DNA of 61,108 nucleotides, from contig JAIPDL010000011.1 in the NCBI GenBank assembly GCA_021737695.1, positions 1 to 61,108 of the forward strand. Reading direction: 5' to 3'. This stretch comes from Desulfotignum sp. Lineage in GTDB: Bacteria > Desulfobacterota > Desulfobacteria > Desulfobacterales > Desulfobacteraceae. How positions within the stretch are numbered: position 1 is the stretch's first letter; each line of letters starts with the position of its first letter. A program made the translations under genes and the position numbers. The notes beneath the pieces were generated by a model. The model saw only the letters and a program-made list of their open reading frames with translations, was not told where the DNA came from and did not search any database. Of the stretch, positions 1 to 8,887 are shown piece after piece.

Positions 1-32
1 TCGTACTTGAAAGGTAATACGCCTTGTGTCAT
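1..32 (-). CDS. Transposase N-terminus, IS1380-like (partial)
   Basis: Only the first ten codons are in the window; they read MTQGVLPFKY on the minus strand. A GAGGTG ribosome binding site lies 8 bases before the ATG, which supports a real start. The LPFK segment close to the N-terminus recalls IS1380-family transposases, but that is recall from ten residues. The gene runs out of the window, so family and integrity cannot be judged. Confidence 0.35.
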   Translation of the reverse strand, partial: MTQGVLPFKY

Positions 33-42
33 ATTGGGTGCA

Positions 43-108
43 CCTCGTTGATGATAGTTTTTTTCCTCAAAAACATTCTATCTGCTTGACCAGTCAAGCG
101 CAACGAGG
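43..108. repeat. Inverted repeats upstream of the partial transposase
   Basis: An 8-bp inverted repeat (CCTCGTTG at 43-50, CAACGAGG at 101-108) encloses a palindrome with 7-bp arms (GCTTGAC at 84-90, GTCAAGC at 93-99). They lie just before the transposase start, where an insertion sequence end or its promoter/operator would be. No target-site duplication can be defined, because only one end of the element is visible. Confidence 0.4.
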
Positions 109-238
109 TTTTTCTTTTTTTTTGATGGTGGATCTGGGATGGACAAACATGAAATTAAGTATTGCCCAACCCACCGGCTTGGCGCTATATTAACCGGGTC
201 AAAAAATGAAATGGATCTGAAAAGGAAATACCCATCCC

Positions 239-490
239 ATGTGTTTAGCCATACCTTCAAAAATTATTGAAATCCAGGGCACCCTGGCCAAAGTATCTGT
301 GGACGGCGTGATCCGCGAAACCAGCCTGGCACTCATCGATGATGCGCAAATCGGGGATTATGTGATCGTGCATGCCGGATTTGCCATCAGCAAGCTGGAT
401 GAATTCGCGGCCCGCCAAACCCTGGAAGACATGCGCCGGATTCTGGCGGCGGACGATGCCCGTCAACTTTCGTCACACCCAGATGCCTGA
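239..490 (+). CDS. hypC: Hydrogenase maturation chaperone HypC
   Basis: 83 residues, the normal size for HypC/HypG. It begins MCLAIP; after removal of Met the N-terminal Cys2 is the conserved residue that carries the Fe(CN)2CO unit with HypD and hands it to the hydrogenase large subunit. An AAGGAA ribosome binding site lies about 11 bases upstream. It is the first gene of hypC-hypF-hypD-hypE, and its end overlaps the hypF start by 8 bases, suggesting translational coupling. The probable client is the [NiFeSe] hydrogenase encoded in the opposite direction just beyond hypE. Confidence 0.95.
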   Translation: MCLAIPSKIIEIQGTLAKVSVDGVIRETSLALIDDAQIGDYVIVHAGFAISKLDEFAARQTLEDMRRILAADDARQLSSHPDA

Positions 491-2849
491 TTCCGACTGC
501 ATTGCCAGTCAGCTTGATATCAGCGGGGTGGTCCAGGGGGTTGGATTCCGGCCGTTTCTGTTTTCCCTGGCGGCCCGGCACCAGATTTCAGGAGAGGTTT
601 CCAATACCGCGTCCGGGGTCCGGGCCCGGGTGGAAGGGTCACCTGCCAGCCTGACCCGGTTTGTGGAAGCGATCACAGCCCATCCCCCCATGCTTGCCCG
701 GGTGGATGCGGTTCAAACCATGTCTGTGCCCGTCACAGGCGTTACCGGCTTTAAAATCATTGCCAGCCGGACGGGGGCTTCCCGGGCCACCCTGATTTCA
801 CCGGATGTGTGCGTGTGCAGTGACTGCCTCTCAGAGATGGCAGATCCTGAGAACCGGCGCTTCAGGTATCCGTTCATCAACTGTACCAATTGCGGCCCGC
901 GGTTTACCATCATCGAAGACATTCCCTATGATCGGCCCCAGACCGCCATGAAACAGTTTGCCATGTGTCCGGACTGTCAGGCGGAATATGACAACCCAGG
1001 CGACCGGCGGTTTCATGCCCAGCCCAATGCCTGCCCCGTGTGCGGTCCCCAGGTGTTTTTAACCGACAGCAAAGGCCAAACCATTGCCGGGCCGGATACG
1101 GCCATCCACCAGGCCGGGAGCCTGCTGGCCCAGGGGAAAATTCTGGCGGTCAAGGGACTGGGCGGGTTTCACCTGGCCGTGGATGCGAGGGATGATGCCG
1201 CTGTTCTTCGTCTGCGGCAGCGCAAGCACCGGCCCCACAAACCCTTTGCCCTGATGGCCCGGTCCGGATCTGTGGTGTCTGCATTTGCGGATGTGTCAGA
1301 ACAAGAACTTCAGTTGCTGACCGGTTTTAACCGTCCCATTGTTTTGTTGAGAAAAAAAAGGTCTGATGAACAGACCGGGCTGTCGCGTAAGATCGCGCCG
1401 TTAAATCCCTGTCTGGGCGTGATGCTGCCCTACACCCCGTTGCATTACCTGCTTTTGGATGCCGGGCCCAAAGTGCTGGTGATGACCTCGGGCAACCGGC
1501 CGGGTGAACCCTTGTCCATTGACAATCAGGATGCGTTGGATGCGTTTTCCCATATTGCGGATTATTTTCTGCTTCACAACAGAGATATCTATTTTCGGGC
1601 CGATGACTCCATTGTCCGGGTTCAGGCCGGACAGACCCGGTTTATCCGGCGGTCCAGAGGGTATGCCCCGCTGCCGATCCCCTTGTCAGAAGATCTGCCT
1701 TTTGTGCTCGGGTGCGGGGCCGGCATGAAAAATACCCTGTGTCTGACCCGGAAAAATCAGGCGTTTTTAAGCCAGCACATCGGGGATCTGTACAACCGGA
1801 AAACGGGTGATTTTTATATTCAGACCCTGGATCATTTCAAGACCATACTGGATATCACCCCAACGATCGTGGCCCATGATCTGCATCCGGGATATATGAG
1901 TACCCGGTTTGCCAAAGACCATTTTGCTGAACAGATTCCCCGGGTGGCCGTGCAGCACCATCATGCCCATGCCGTGTCCTGCATGGTGGAAAACGATCTG
2001 GATGAACCTGTGGTTGCCATTGTGCTGGACGGCACGGGATACGGCACGGACGGCCATATCTGGGGCGGAGAAGTTCTTGTGGCCACCCGCAAGAACTTTG
2101 TGCGCAAAGCCCATTTAAGATACCTTCCCATGCCGGGCGGAGACCAGGCCGTGCTGGCTCCCTGGCGCATGGCAGCTGCCGTGTTGTACACGGCGTTCGG
2201 CCGGAATTTTTTGGATCTGGATCTTTCCTTTATCCATGAAATGGATTCCCAGGACCTGGATTTTGTCTGTCAGATGATGGAAAAACAGGTGAACACGCCC
2301 CAAACTTCCAGCTGTGGGCGATTGTGCGATGCAGTGTCTTCTTTGCTGGGGATCCGGCATAAGATCTCCTATGACAGCCAGGCTGCCATGGAGCTGGAGG
2401 CCGTGGGGACCACAGAAGATATTGCGCCGGCCCCGGCACCTTATGCCTGTGAATTGCGGTCACCGGACCCGGTGGCAGATGGGGTTGACTGGATCATCGA
2501 TGTGATCCCCGGTATCCGGGAAATGGTGGATGATATATATGCCCGGGTTCCGGTGCATCAGATCAGTCAACGGTTTCACCAGACCCTGGTGCATGGGTTT
2601 TTTCGGTCCGCGCTCAAGGTTGCCGCAGCCCATGGGGTGGACAAGGTGGTGCTGTCCGGCGGGGTGTTTAACAATGATCTGATTTTCAATGCAATGAGGA
2701 AGTCTTTAAAACAACAAGGGGTGTCTGTTTACACCCATTCCCGGGTGCCGGCTGGAGACGGCGGGATTGCCCTGGGCCAGGCCGCGGTTGCCGGGGCCCG
2801 GTCAAAAAATAATAACCAACCCGCACAGGAGGCGGTGTCATGGGATTGA
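483..2849 (+). CDS. hypF: Carbamoyltransferase HypF
   Basis: 788 residues from the ATG at 483. The reading frame stays open upstream, but an earlier start would overlap hypC deeply. HypF uses carbamoyl phosphate and ATP to make the thiocarbamate on HypE that becomes the cyanide ligands of the hydrogenase iron. Visible domains in order: acylphosphatase (GVVQGVGFRPF near residue 15), paired CxxC zinc fingers from about residue 114 (CSDC, CTNC, CPDC, CPVC), a YrdC-like domain (MTSGN), and the Kae1-like carbamoyltransferase domain with HHHAHA near residue 490 and a late GGVFNN. Its 3' end overlaps hypD by 10 bases. Confidence 0.95.
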   Translation: MPDSDCIASQLDISGVVQGVGFRPFLFSLAARHQISGEVSNTASGVRARVEGSPASLTRFVEAITAHPPMLARVDAVQTMSVPVTGVTGFKIIASRTGASRATLISPDVCVCSDCLSEMADPENRRFRYPFINCTNCGPRFTIIEDIPYDRPQTAMKQFAMCPDCQAEYDNPGDRRFHAQPNACPVCGPQVFLTDSKGQTIAGPDTAIHQAGSLLAQGKILAVKGLGGFHLAVDARDDAAVLRLRQRKHRPHKPFALMARSGSVVSAFADVSEQELQLLTGFNRPIVLLRKKRSDEQTGLSRKIAPLNPCLGVMLPYTPLHYLLLDAGPKVLVMTSGNRPGEPLSIDNQDALDAFSHIADYFLLHNRDIYFRADDSIVRVQAGQTRFIRRSRGYAPLPIPLSEDLPFVLGCGAGMKNTLCLTRKNQAFLSQHIGDLYNRKTGDFYIQTLDHFKTILDITPTIVAHDLHPGYMSTRFAKDHFAEQIPRVAVQHHHAHAVSCMVENDLDEPVVAIVLDGTGYGTDGHIWGGEVLVATRKNFVRKAHLRYLPMPGGDQAVLAPWRMAAAVLYTAFGRNFLDLDLSFIHEMDSQDLDFVCQMMEKQVNTPQTSSCGRLCDAVSSLLGIRHKISYDSQAAMELEAVGTTEDIAPAPAPYACELRSPDPVADGVDWIIDVIPGIREMVDDIYARVPVHQISQRFHQTLVHGFFRSALKVAAAHGVDKVVLSGGVFNNDLIFNAMRKSLKQQGVSVYTHSRVPAGDGGIALGQAAVAGARSKNNNQPAQEAVSWD

Positions 2850-3925
2850 CATATTTGGAAAAATTCAGGGATCCGTCCCTGGCAAAACAGCTGGTGGCAA
2901 CGATTCATAAAGAAAGCCGGCATCCGCTGCGGCTTATGGAGGTGTGCGGCACCCATACCATGGCCATTTTTCGCCATGGTATCCGGAATTTACTGCCCGA
3001 AACCATCACGTTGCTGTCCGGGCCGGGATGCCCTGTGTGTGTCACGGCACAAAAAGATATCGATGCGTTTGTGGCGGTTTCCCGGCAGCCGGATGTGATT
3101 GTCACCACGTTCGGGGACCTGATGAGAGTGCCGGGTTCCGGCACCACCCTGGCCGGACAAAAAGGGGCGGGCGCGGATGTGCGCATGGTGTATTCCGTGT
3201 TTGACGCGGTTACCATTGCCCGGCAGAATCCGGACAAACAGGTGGTGTTCTGTGCCGTGGGATTTGAAACCACCATTCCCACCATTGCGGCGGCCGTGCT
3301 CATGGCTGCCAAGGAAAAGGTGACCAATTTTTCCATATACGGGGCCAATAAATTGACCCCGCCGGCCCTGGCGGCGTTGATGACCACCAAAGGGGTATCC
3401 ATTGACGGTTTTATTCTGCCGGGGCATGTGTCTGTGATCACGGGTGTGGATGCCTACCGGTCCGTGTTCGAGACCCACAAGGTTCCGTCCGTGATCACGG
3501 GGTTTGAGCCCATTGACATTCTGCACGCCGTGCTGATGCTGGTGCGCCAGAACGAATCTTGTGTGCCGGCCCTGGAAAACGCCTATCCAAGAGCCGTGAG
3601 AGACTCCGGAAACCCCAAGGCCAGGGAGGTGATGCATCAGGTGTTTACCGTGGGTGACGCGGCATGGCGGGGCATTGGGCTGATAAAAAACAGCGGCATG
3701 GAATTGAAACCGGATTTCAAGGCGTTTGATGCCGGGGATCGGTTTGAGCTGAACCTGATAGATGTGGCCGAGCCCAAAGGGTGTGCCTGCGGAGAGATCC
3801 TCATGGGGTTGAAAACGCCGGTTGCCTGTGCATTGTACAAAAAAGTCTGTACCCCCATGACACCGGTGGGGCCGTGCATGGTGTCCAGTGAAGGGGCCTG
3901 TGCCGCTTATTACAACTATGGATAA
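2840..3925 (+). CDS. hypD: Hydrogenase maturation iron-sulfur protein HypD
   Basis: 361 residues, typical for HypD, the [4Fe-4S] scaffold that assembles Fe(CN)2CO with HypC. Diagnostic motifs are MEVCGTHTMAIFRHG near residue 33, SGPGCPVCVT near residue 60 and a C-terminal CACGEILMG cluster segment. It overlaps hypF by 10 bases, with GGAGG ahead of the ATG. The order C-F-D-E is a complete cyanide/CO ligand assembly set. The nickel-insertion genes hypA and hypB are not in the window. Confidence 0.95.
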   Translation: MGLTYLEKFRDPSLAKQLVATIHKESRHPLRLMEVCGTHTMAIFRHGIRNLLPETITLLSGPGCPVCVTAQKDIDAFVAVSRQPDVIVTTFGDLMRVPGSGTTLAGQKGAGADVRMVYSVFDAVTIARQNPDKQVVFCAVGFETTIPTIAAAVLMAAKEKVTNFSIYGANKLTPPALAALMTTKGVSIDGFILPGHVSVITGVDAYRSVFETHKVPSVITGFEPIDILHAVLMLVRQNESCVPALENAYPRAVRDSGNPKAREVMHQVFTVGDAAWRGIGLIKNSGMELKPDFKAFDAGDRFELNLIDVAEPKGCACGEILMGLKTPVACALYKKVCTPMTPVGPCMVSSEGACAAYYNYG

Positions 3926-3952
3926 TGGGGGTCAGTGGGGGGCACCCATTAT
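3922..3952. repeat. Inverted repeat between hypD and hypE
   Basis: ATAATGGG (3922-3929) is mirrored by CCCATTAT (3945-3952), with a G-rich 15-base loop. It begins on the hypD stop codon and ends 19 bases before the hypE ATG. As an RNA hairpin it could protect or modulate the junction. There is no T-tract, so it is not a terminator. Confidence 0.4.
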
Positions 3953-3971
3953 TACTGAGGAGCAAACAACA

Positions 3972-4991
3972 ATGAATGCAGAGAAAAACAATACCATATT
4001 ACTGGACCATGGTGCCGGGGGCAAAGCCTCCCATGCGCTGTTTTCCGAAATGATTCTTCCGCTGTTCAGCAATGAGTATCTGGCCATGGGAGATGACGGG
4101 GCCGTGTATTCCGTGCCGGCCGGCAAAATGGCGTTTTCAACGGATTCCTATGTGGTGGACCCGATTTTTTTCAATGGCGGCAATATCGGGGATCTGGCCG
4201 TGAACGGCACGGTGAACGACATTGCCATGTGCGGGGCAATTCCGTTGTACATCAGTGTGGGACTGATCATTGAAGAAGGCCTGCCCATAAACGATTTCCA
4301 GGAAATCATCACATCCATGGCAACGGCGGCAGACCGGGCCGGGGTCAAGATCGTCACCGGAGATACCAAGGTGGTGCCCCGGGGCAAGGCGGACAAGATT
4401 TTCATCAACACCTCGGGGGTCGGCATGATCCCGGAGGGTGTGAACGTATCCGGCAGCCGGGCACTTCCCGGGGACAAAATTATTTTAAGCGGCACCATGG
4501 CCGATCACGGGATTGCCATTCTCACAGCCAGAGAAGGCTTGACCTTTGACGGGGATCTTAAAACCGATTCCGCGCCTTTGAATCACATGGTCAAAGCGAT
4601 GCTGTCATCCGGGTGTGAGGTGCATGTGCTCAGAGATCCCACCCGGGGCGGGGTGGGCACGACCTTGAATGAAATCGCTTCCCAATCCGGGGTGGGAATG
4701 ACATTGTTTGAAAAAGATCTGCCCATAAAAAAGCAGGTCAACGGGGTGTGTGAACTGCTGGGATTTGATCCTTTGTACATTGCCAACGAAGGCAAACTGC
4801 TGGCCATTGTGCCGGAAAAACAGGCGTCACAGGTGTTGGATCTGATCAAGGCCGATACCTTCGGCAAAAATGCCGCCATTATCGGAGAAGTGACGGATCA
4901 ACGTCCGGGAAAGGTGTTTCTGGAAACCGCCATCGGGGGCCAGCGCCTGGTGGATATGCTCACCGGCGAGCAGCTGCCCCGGATCTGTTGA
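3972..4991 (+). CDS. hypE: Hydrogenase maturation protein HypE
   Basis: 339 residues from the ATG at 3972, preceded by GAGGAG 10 bases upstream; the frame is open 84 bases earlier, but without a better site. HypE dehydrates its C-terminal thiocarbamate to thiocyanate, the cyanide donor. It has the PurM/HypE fold signature (LDHGAGGKASH at the start, FSTDSYVVDPIFF, LRDPTRGGVG). It ends in PRIC, the obligatory C-terminal cysteine that HypF carbamoylates. SelD shares the fold but has a Sec/Cys-Gly motif near its N-terminus that is absent here. Confidence 0.95.
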   Translation: MNAEKNNTILLDHGAGGKASHALFSEMILPLFSNEYLAMGDDGAVYSVPAGKMAFSTDSYVVDPIFFNGGNIGDLAVNGTVNDIAMCGAIPLYISVGLIIEEGLPINDFQEIITSMATAADRAGVKIVTGDTKVVPRGKADKIFINTSGVGMIPEGVNVSGSRALPGDKIILSGTMADHGIAILTAREGLTFDGDLKTDSAPLNHMVKAMLSSGCEVHVLRDPTRGGVGTTLNEIASQSGVGMTLFEKDLPIKKQVNGVCELLGFDPLYIANEGKLLAIVPEKQASQVLDLIKADTFGKNAAIIGEVTDQRPGKVFLETAIGGQRLVDMLTGEQLPRIC

Positions 4992-5002
4992 CAAGACCGC
5001 CC

Positions 5003-5024
5003 GCCGGGAAAATAGATTCCCGGC
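5003..5024. terminator. Hairpin between convergent hypE and hysD
   Basis: GCCGGGAA (5003-5010) and TTCCCGGC (5017-5024) form an 8-bp stem with a 6-base loop. It lies between the 3' ends of hypE and the oppositely oriented hysD. It has no clear run of T on either side, so termination is inferred from position and stem strength only. Confidence 0.45.
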
Positions 5025-5059
5025 CGCAATCTGAAAAGCGCATCCGGTGAATCCGGGAC

Positions 5060-5527
5060 TTATCGGGTTTCCAGAATGTCTGTGATATGTTTTCTGGCGG
5101 CTGCCAGAAAATCGGGCATTGCATCGGCCAGGGGGGGGGTGAGGGACGTGCCCCAGTTGATGGTATCCGGCTGTATGCCGATCACCCGCAGATAGGGACG
5201 ATGGCCCCGCATCTGGGCCATGCCTAAAGAATCCAGCAGATCGATGTCATGCAACGACAGCATCTGTTTCTCATCCTTGCGCAGATCTTTTTCCTCCAGG
5301 CAGAAAATAGCGCCCGGCGGATGTTTCGCCCGGACAATATCCAGAACCAGAATATTTTCATATTCTTCAAACAGGTAAAAGATATCCTGGGTAAAGGTGC
5401 CGCCATCGATGAAATCCACCTGGGGCCAGTCTTCTTTTTCCTTGAGCAGTTCATGCACGGCATGCACCCCGATGCCGTCATCCTGCATCAAAGTGTTGCC
5501 GACTCCTAAAACCAGTAGTTTTTTCAT
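5060..5527 (-). CDS. hysD: Hydrogenase maturation endoprotease (HyaD/HysD type)
   Basis: 155 residues. This family removes the C-terminal tail of the [NiFe(Se)] large subunit after nickel is inserted. The N-terminal GVGNTLMQDDGIGV matches the family motif with a nickel-sensing acidic residue. LDIVRAKHPPG near residue 60 carries the second acidic ligand and LHDIDLL near 93 the histidine. It lies downstream of hysB-hysA in the same direction. Its target is probably the HysA tail that follows the motif DP-Sec-LGCAVH. A long palindrome separates it from hysA. Confidence 0.9.
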   Translation of the reverse strand: MKKLLVLGVGNTLMQDDGIGVHAVHELLKEKEDWPQVDFIDGGTFTQDIFYLFEEYENILVLDIVRAKHPPGAIFCLEEKDLRKDEKQMLSLHDIDLLDSLGMAQMRGHRPYLRVIGIQPDTINWGTSLTPPLADAMPDFLAAARKHITDILETR

Positions 5528-5549
5528 AAAAATTTTCGGGGTAAAAACA

Positions 5550-5629
5550 ATGGGGTCAGGCTTGGCTTATTGGCTTATTGGCTTTTTGCAAAGGCCCGCA
5601 AAAAGCCAATAAGCCAAGCCTGACCCCAT
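5550..5629. repeat. Long near-perfect palindrome between hysA and hysD
   Basis: The right arm is 32 bases (5598-5629). The left arm (5550-5589) is its reverse complement plus one extra 8-base copy of TTATTGGC, so the arms match fully apart from a tandem duplication; the loop is 8 bases. The outer part, TGGGGTCAGGCTTGGC, resembles the palindromic repeats associated with REP-type Y1 transposases in many proteobacteria, as remembered rather than searched. No second copy was noticed in the window. As RNA it would be a very stable hairpin between hysA and hysD. Confidence 0.8.
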
Positions 5630-5645
5630 CACCATACCGATTCCT

Positions 5646-7157
5646 TTATAAGGGTACGTCTACTTTAACGGTCCGACCGGTTTCTACGTCCAGCACGTGG
5701 ACGGCGCAACCCAGTCAGGGGTCGAACGATCGTATGAGCCGCCCGACGTTCACCGGACTGTTCACATCCGGCACGGGCACACCGATCAGGGCTTCTTCGA
5801 TGGGGCCTCTTTGGCCCATATCATCCCTGGGGTTGGCGTTCCAGATGGTGGCGGAAGTGATCTGGTAATTGGCGATTTTCTGATCTTTGATGTCAATGTA
5901 ATGGAGCAAAGCCCCTCTGGGCGCTTCGGTCATGCCAAGGCCTTGTGCGGAATCCGGAATCGGTGCCGGTACAAAGGTTTCCTTGCCGGGCTGGGCCTGG
6001 GTCAGCCATTCTTCCATGGCGGCAGCCACCAGCGCGGTTTCTTCGGCTCTGGCCACATGGCGGCCCAGAATGGAGAAACAGGCATCCCCGATATCTCTGA
6101 GCCGTGTCACGCCCAGTTCTTTCTGACCCGTGGCGGACAGCTCCGGGTTCGTGGCCCACATTCTGGCCAAAGGTCCCCCTTCATGGGGTTTGCCGTTGTA
6201 CCGGGGGGCTTTGATGAAACTGTAAGCACCGGGTTTGTTGGGATTGGGCAGGGTTTTGCCTTCTGTGGGGTTGAGCCCGGTGGTGGAATCCTCGAACCAG
6301 GAGTATTTCACATATTCCTTGATCATGGCCGGATCCACGGCATAGTCTTTGCCGTCCGTGTAAACCCCGGATTTCAGCAGGGTGTTGCCTTTGTTGTCCA
6401 GGGGGAAAACACCCCAGGAAACCAGGTTTTTGTGACCCACACCGGTTTTAAGCAGATCCCCGTAAGGGCCGGCCAGCAGGTACACGATGGGCACATATTT
6501 TTCCAGAATAAACTGTTTGACTTTTTTGAATCGTTCCGCATAAGCGTTCAACGCTTCCCGGGTGGGGATTTCCGTGGAACCGCCCACGACGATCCCCTGG
6601 ACATGGGGCATTTTACCGCCTAAAAGCGCCACCATTTCATGGCAGATTTTCCGGATTTCCAGGGCTTCCAGGTACTGACCCACAGCCACGTCATTGAGTT
6701 CTTTGGGCAGCCGCATGTCGTTGTTGGCATATCTGGGAATAAACGGGGCCGTGTCCGGACCGTTGCAATAGTCCAGTGCGGCCAGGTGATAGAAATGCAG
6801 AATATGGGACTGCAAAAAGTTCGCGCCCAGAATCAGGTTTCGGGCGATCCGGCCATTGTCCGTGAGTTCCACGCCGAACGCGTCATCCAAGGCCAACGCC
6901 GATGCCGTGGCATGGGCCGTGGGGCACACCCCGCAGATCCGCTGGGTGATCTGGGTGGCGTCCCTGGGATCTCTGCCGTACAGAATCTGTTCAAATCCCC
7001 GATACATGCCGCCGGTGATGTGGGCATCCACGACTTTTCCTCCGGCAACCTCCACTTCTGCTTTTAAATGACCTTCAATCCGGGTGACCGGATCGATGCC
7101 GATTTTTATTTTTTTACCGGTCTGAGCCGGTTCGGCCTGCGGTTGACAGCCTGCCAT
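5646..7157 (-). CDS. hysA: [NiFeSe] hydrogenase large subunit (selenoprotein)
   Basis: 503 residues when the TGA at 5715-5717 is read as selenocysteine 481. Stopping there would lose the second half of the active site. The N-terminal RICGVCPTAHA gives the first pair of Ni-Fe ligands. The C-terminal SFDP-Sec-LGCAVH gives the second pair, with Sec replacing the first Cys as in Desulfomicrobium and Desulfovibrio [NiFeSe] enzymes. The 16 residues after the His form the tail the endoprotease should remove. A strong AAGGAGG precedes the ATG, 30 bases after hysB. A SECIS-like hairpin follows the TGA. The enzyme oxidises or makes H2 in the periplasm, exported with the Tat-targeted small subunit. Confidence 0.95.
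5687..5703 (-). promoter_or_regulatory. SECIS-like stem-loop of hysA
   Basis: On the hysA mRNA, 11 bases after the UGA, CGUCCA pairs with UGGACG (6 bp) around a 5-base loop CGUGC that contains the GU step expected for SelB binding. Position and shape fit a bacterial SECIS element. The hairpin lies within the coding region for the cleaved tail and its junction. Confidence 0.75.
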
Positions 7158-7187
7158 AATTAGACCTCCTTGAAATTGTCTGATTCG

Positions 7188-8147
7188 TTAATAGGCGGGT
7201 TCATAAAATGGGGACATGGCATCCGGAAAACCGGCTTCAACACACCCGATACACACGGCATTGTTCACACACCAGTTCAAACCGGAGTTCCATTTCCGCT
7301 GGTAGCAGTCCGCATAGGTGTCCGGGCCTTTGCATCCGAGATCCATGCGGCATCCTTTGGGATCTGAGAGCGTGGCAGCCATGAACGCGGCATCATAATC
7401 GTCCAGATGGGGGCAGTTGTCATGAATGTTTTCACCAAAGAACAGGGTGGGGCGGCCATCATAATCCAGTTCCGGTATCCCTGCGTTGAGCAGATGGACA
7501 ATGGATCCCACGATCCAGTCCGGATGGGGCGGACACCCCGGAATATTGACGACGGGTGTGGTGATATCTTTTGATTTGAAAAAGTCTCTGACCCCCGTGG
7601 CGCCGGTGACATTCCCTTTGGCAGCCGGGATACCGCCGTACGCGGCACAGGTGCCGACAGCCAGGACTGAGCCGGCCATGGGAGCGAGTTCCTGAACCAT
7701 GTCCTTCATGGTGATCTCTCTATGGCCGATTTCCCCTAAAATACAATACTTGCCGTCTGCAGCCACGGGAATGGCCCCTTCAATGACCAGAGAGAACCGG
7801 CCTTTGTATTCATTGGCCACTTCATACACATGGTTCATGGCCGTTTCCCCCTCACATTCACTCACAGTGGGGTGGAACTGAAGGCTGATCACCTTGAGCA
7901 GCACATCGGCAATGGCTGGATCCACACTGTTGAGAAGAGACACGGAACATCCTGTGCATCCCTGTCCCTGGATCCACAGGACGGGATGACGTTCCAGCCC
8001 TTTTTCCAGGGCCTGGATCAACGCCGGGTTGAACACCTGGGAAATACCGATACCAGCGGCAGTTCCTGTCAGGGTTTTCAGAAAGTTCCGTCGGGAAATT
8101 CCTGCAAGTTTGGGTTGCGCATCCGGCAACGACTGTTTGTCTTTCAC
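7188..8147 (-). CDS. hysB: [NiFeSe] hydrogenase small subunit, Tat-exported
   Basis: 319 residues from a GTG at 8145-8147. AAGGAGGT sits 5 bases upstream of this GTG, which makes it a better start than the ATG 60 bases earlier. The N-terminus carries a Tat signal (SRRNFLK followed by a hydrophobic stretch). The mature part begins with the proximal cluster motif QGQGCTGCSVSLL. Later motifs VGTCAAYGG, IPGCPPHP and a Cys-rich C-terminus (NNAVCIGCVEAGFPD) carry the other cluster ligands. No C-terminal membrane anchor is seen, so the enzyme is expected to be soluble or lipid-tethered in the periplasm. First gene of hysB-hysA-hysD. Confidence 0.93.
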   Translation of the reverse strand: MKDKQSLPDAQPKLAGISRRNFLKTLTGTAAGIGISQVFNPALIQALEKGLERHPVLWIQGQGCTGCSVSLLNSVDPAIADVLLKVISLQFHPTVSECEGETAMNHVYEVANEYKGRFSLVIEGAIPVAADGKYCILGEIGHREITMKDMVQELAPMAGSVLAVGTCAAYGGIPAAKGNVTGATGVRDFFKSKDITTPVVNIPGCPPHPDWIVGSIVHLLNAGIPELDYDGRPTLFFGENIHDNCPHLDDYDAAFMAATLSDPKGCRMDLGCKGPDTYADCYQRKWNSGLNWCVNNAVCIGCVEAGFPDAMSPFYEPAY

Positions 8148-8316
8148 GGGCACCTCCTTGATGCGGTTAAAACGATTTGTCTTATGCTGATGGTTAATGA
8201 CGGCCAATCATATAAGAAAACTATCGTTATGACGGTCTATCATCTGAGAAAGCTATAATGATCAAAACCGCTTGTCAACAATAAAAAAGGCAGGCATATA
8301 ATTAAAACAGACCTGT

Positions 8317-8712
8317 TCAGAAACTTAAGTCCATATCCGGAATGGGCAGCAATTTTTTTTCAGGCCCCAGACATACCAGATCCAGGCTGCACGAGACGGC
8401 CGGGCGTTTTTTTCCGGGGCGCCAGGCTTCATGAAAAAAAACCAGTCGATACTCTCCCTGTTTTTCCCATCGGGTCCTGATTTCCAGCAGATCACCAAAC
8501 ACCGCACCGTCATGAAATTTGAGTTCGGTTTTGTAGACCGCAAATCCGATGCCGTGGTGGTGCCACATGTCAGACAGTGTTTCGATACCGATGATGTCTT
8601 CTCTGGCCCGTTCAAAAAATTTCAGATAATTGGCATGGTAGACCACGCCGGAATGGTCGGTGTCTTCATAGTAGACCTGGGTATGAAATATATGGGGTGT
8701 GGACATAGTCAT
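8317..8712 (-). CDS. Acyl-CoA thioesterase, YbgC/4HBT hotdog family
   Basis: 131 residues from the first ATG of the domain. The frame stays open far upstream, but that part has no family resemblance. VYYEDTDHSGVVYHANYLKF is the hotdog thioesterase signature, with the catalytic Asp in the YEDTD segment, followed by FFERARED. The family hydrolyses short or aryl acyl-CoA thioesters in the cytoplasm. No strong ribosome binding site was found. It is divergent from lon; the substrate is unknown. Confidence 0.85.
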   Translation of the reverse strand: MTMSTPHIFHTQVYYEDTDHSGVVYHANYLKFFERAREDIIGIETLSDMWHHHGIGFAVYKTELKFHDGAVFGDLLEIRTRWEKQGEYRLVFFHEAWRPGKKRPAVSCSLDLVCLGPEKKLLPIPDMDLSF

Positions 8713-8887
8713 ATGAGAATGTGGTATAAACCCGAGAGAAAAAAAAATCAAGCACATGAAAAAAACAGCATCCGGCATCCATGAAAACCGTGAATTGCCC
8801 CTTTTTGGGTTGTCATGGGAAAAAACAATATTATAGTATACGTCATTGACAATTGAAAAAACCCAAATGACACAGCCGAGGTGATCT

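Noticed and set aside
3972..4991. Selenophosphate synthetase (SelD) instead of HypE
   Set aside because: Same superfamily, but the protein ends in the HypE C-terminal Cys and lacks the N-terminal Sec/Cys-Gly motif; it also lies in a hyp operon.
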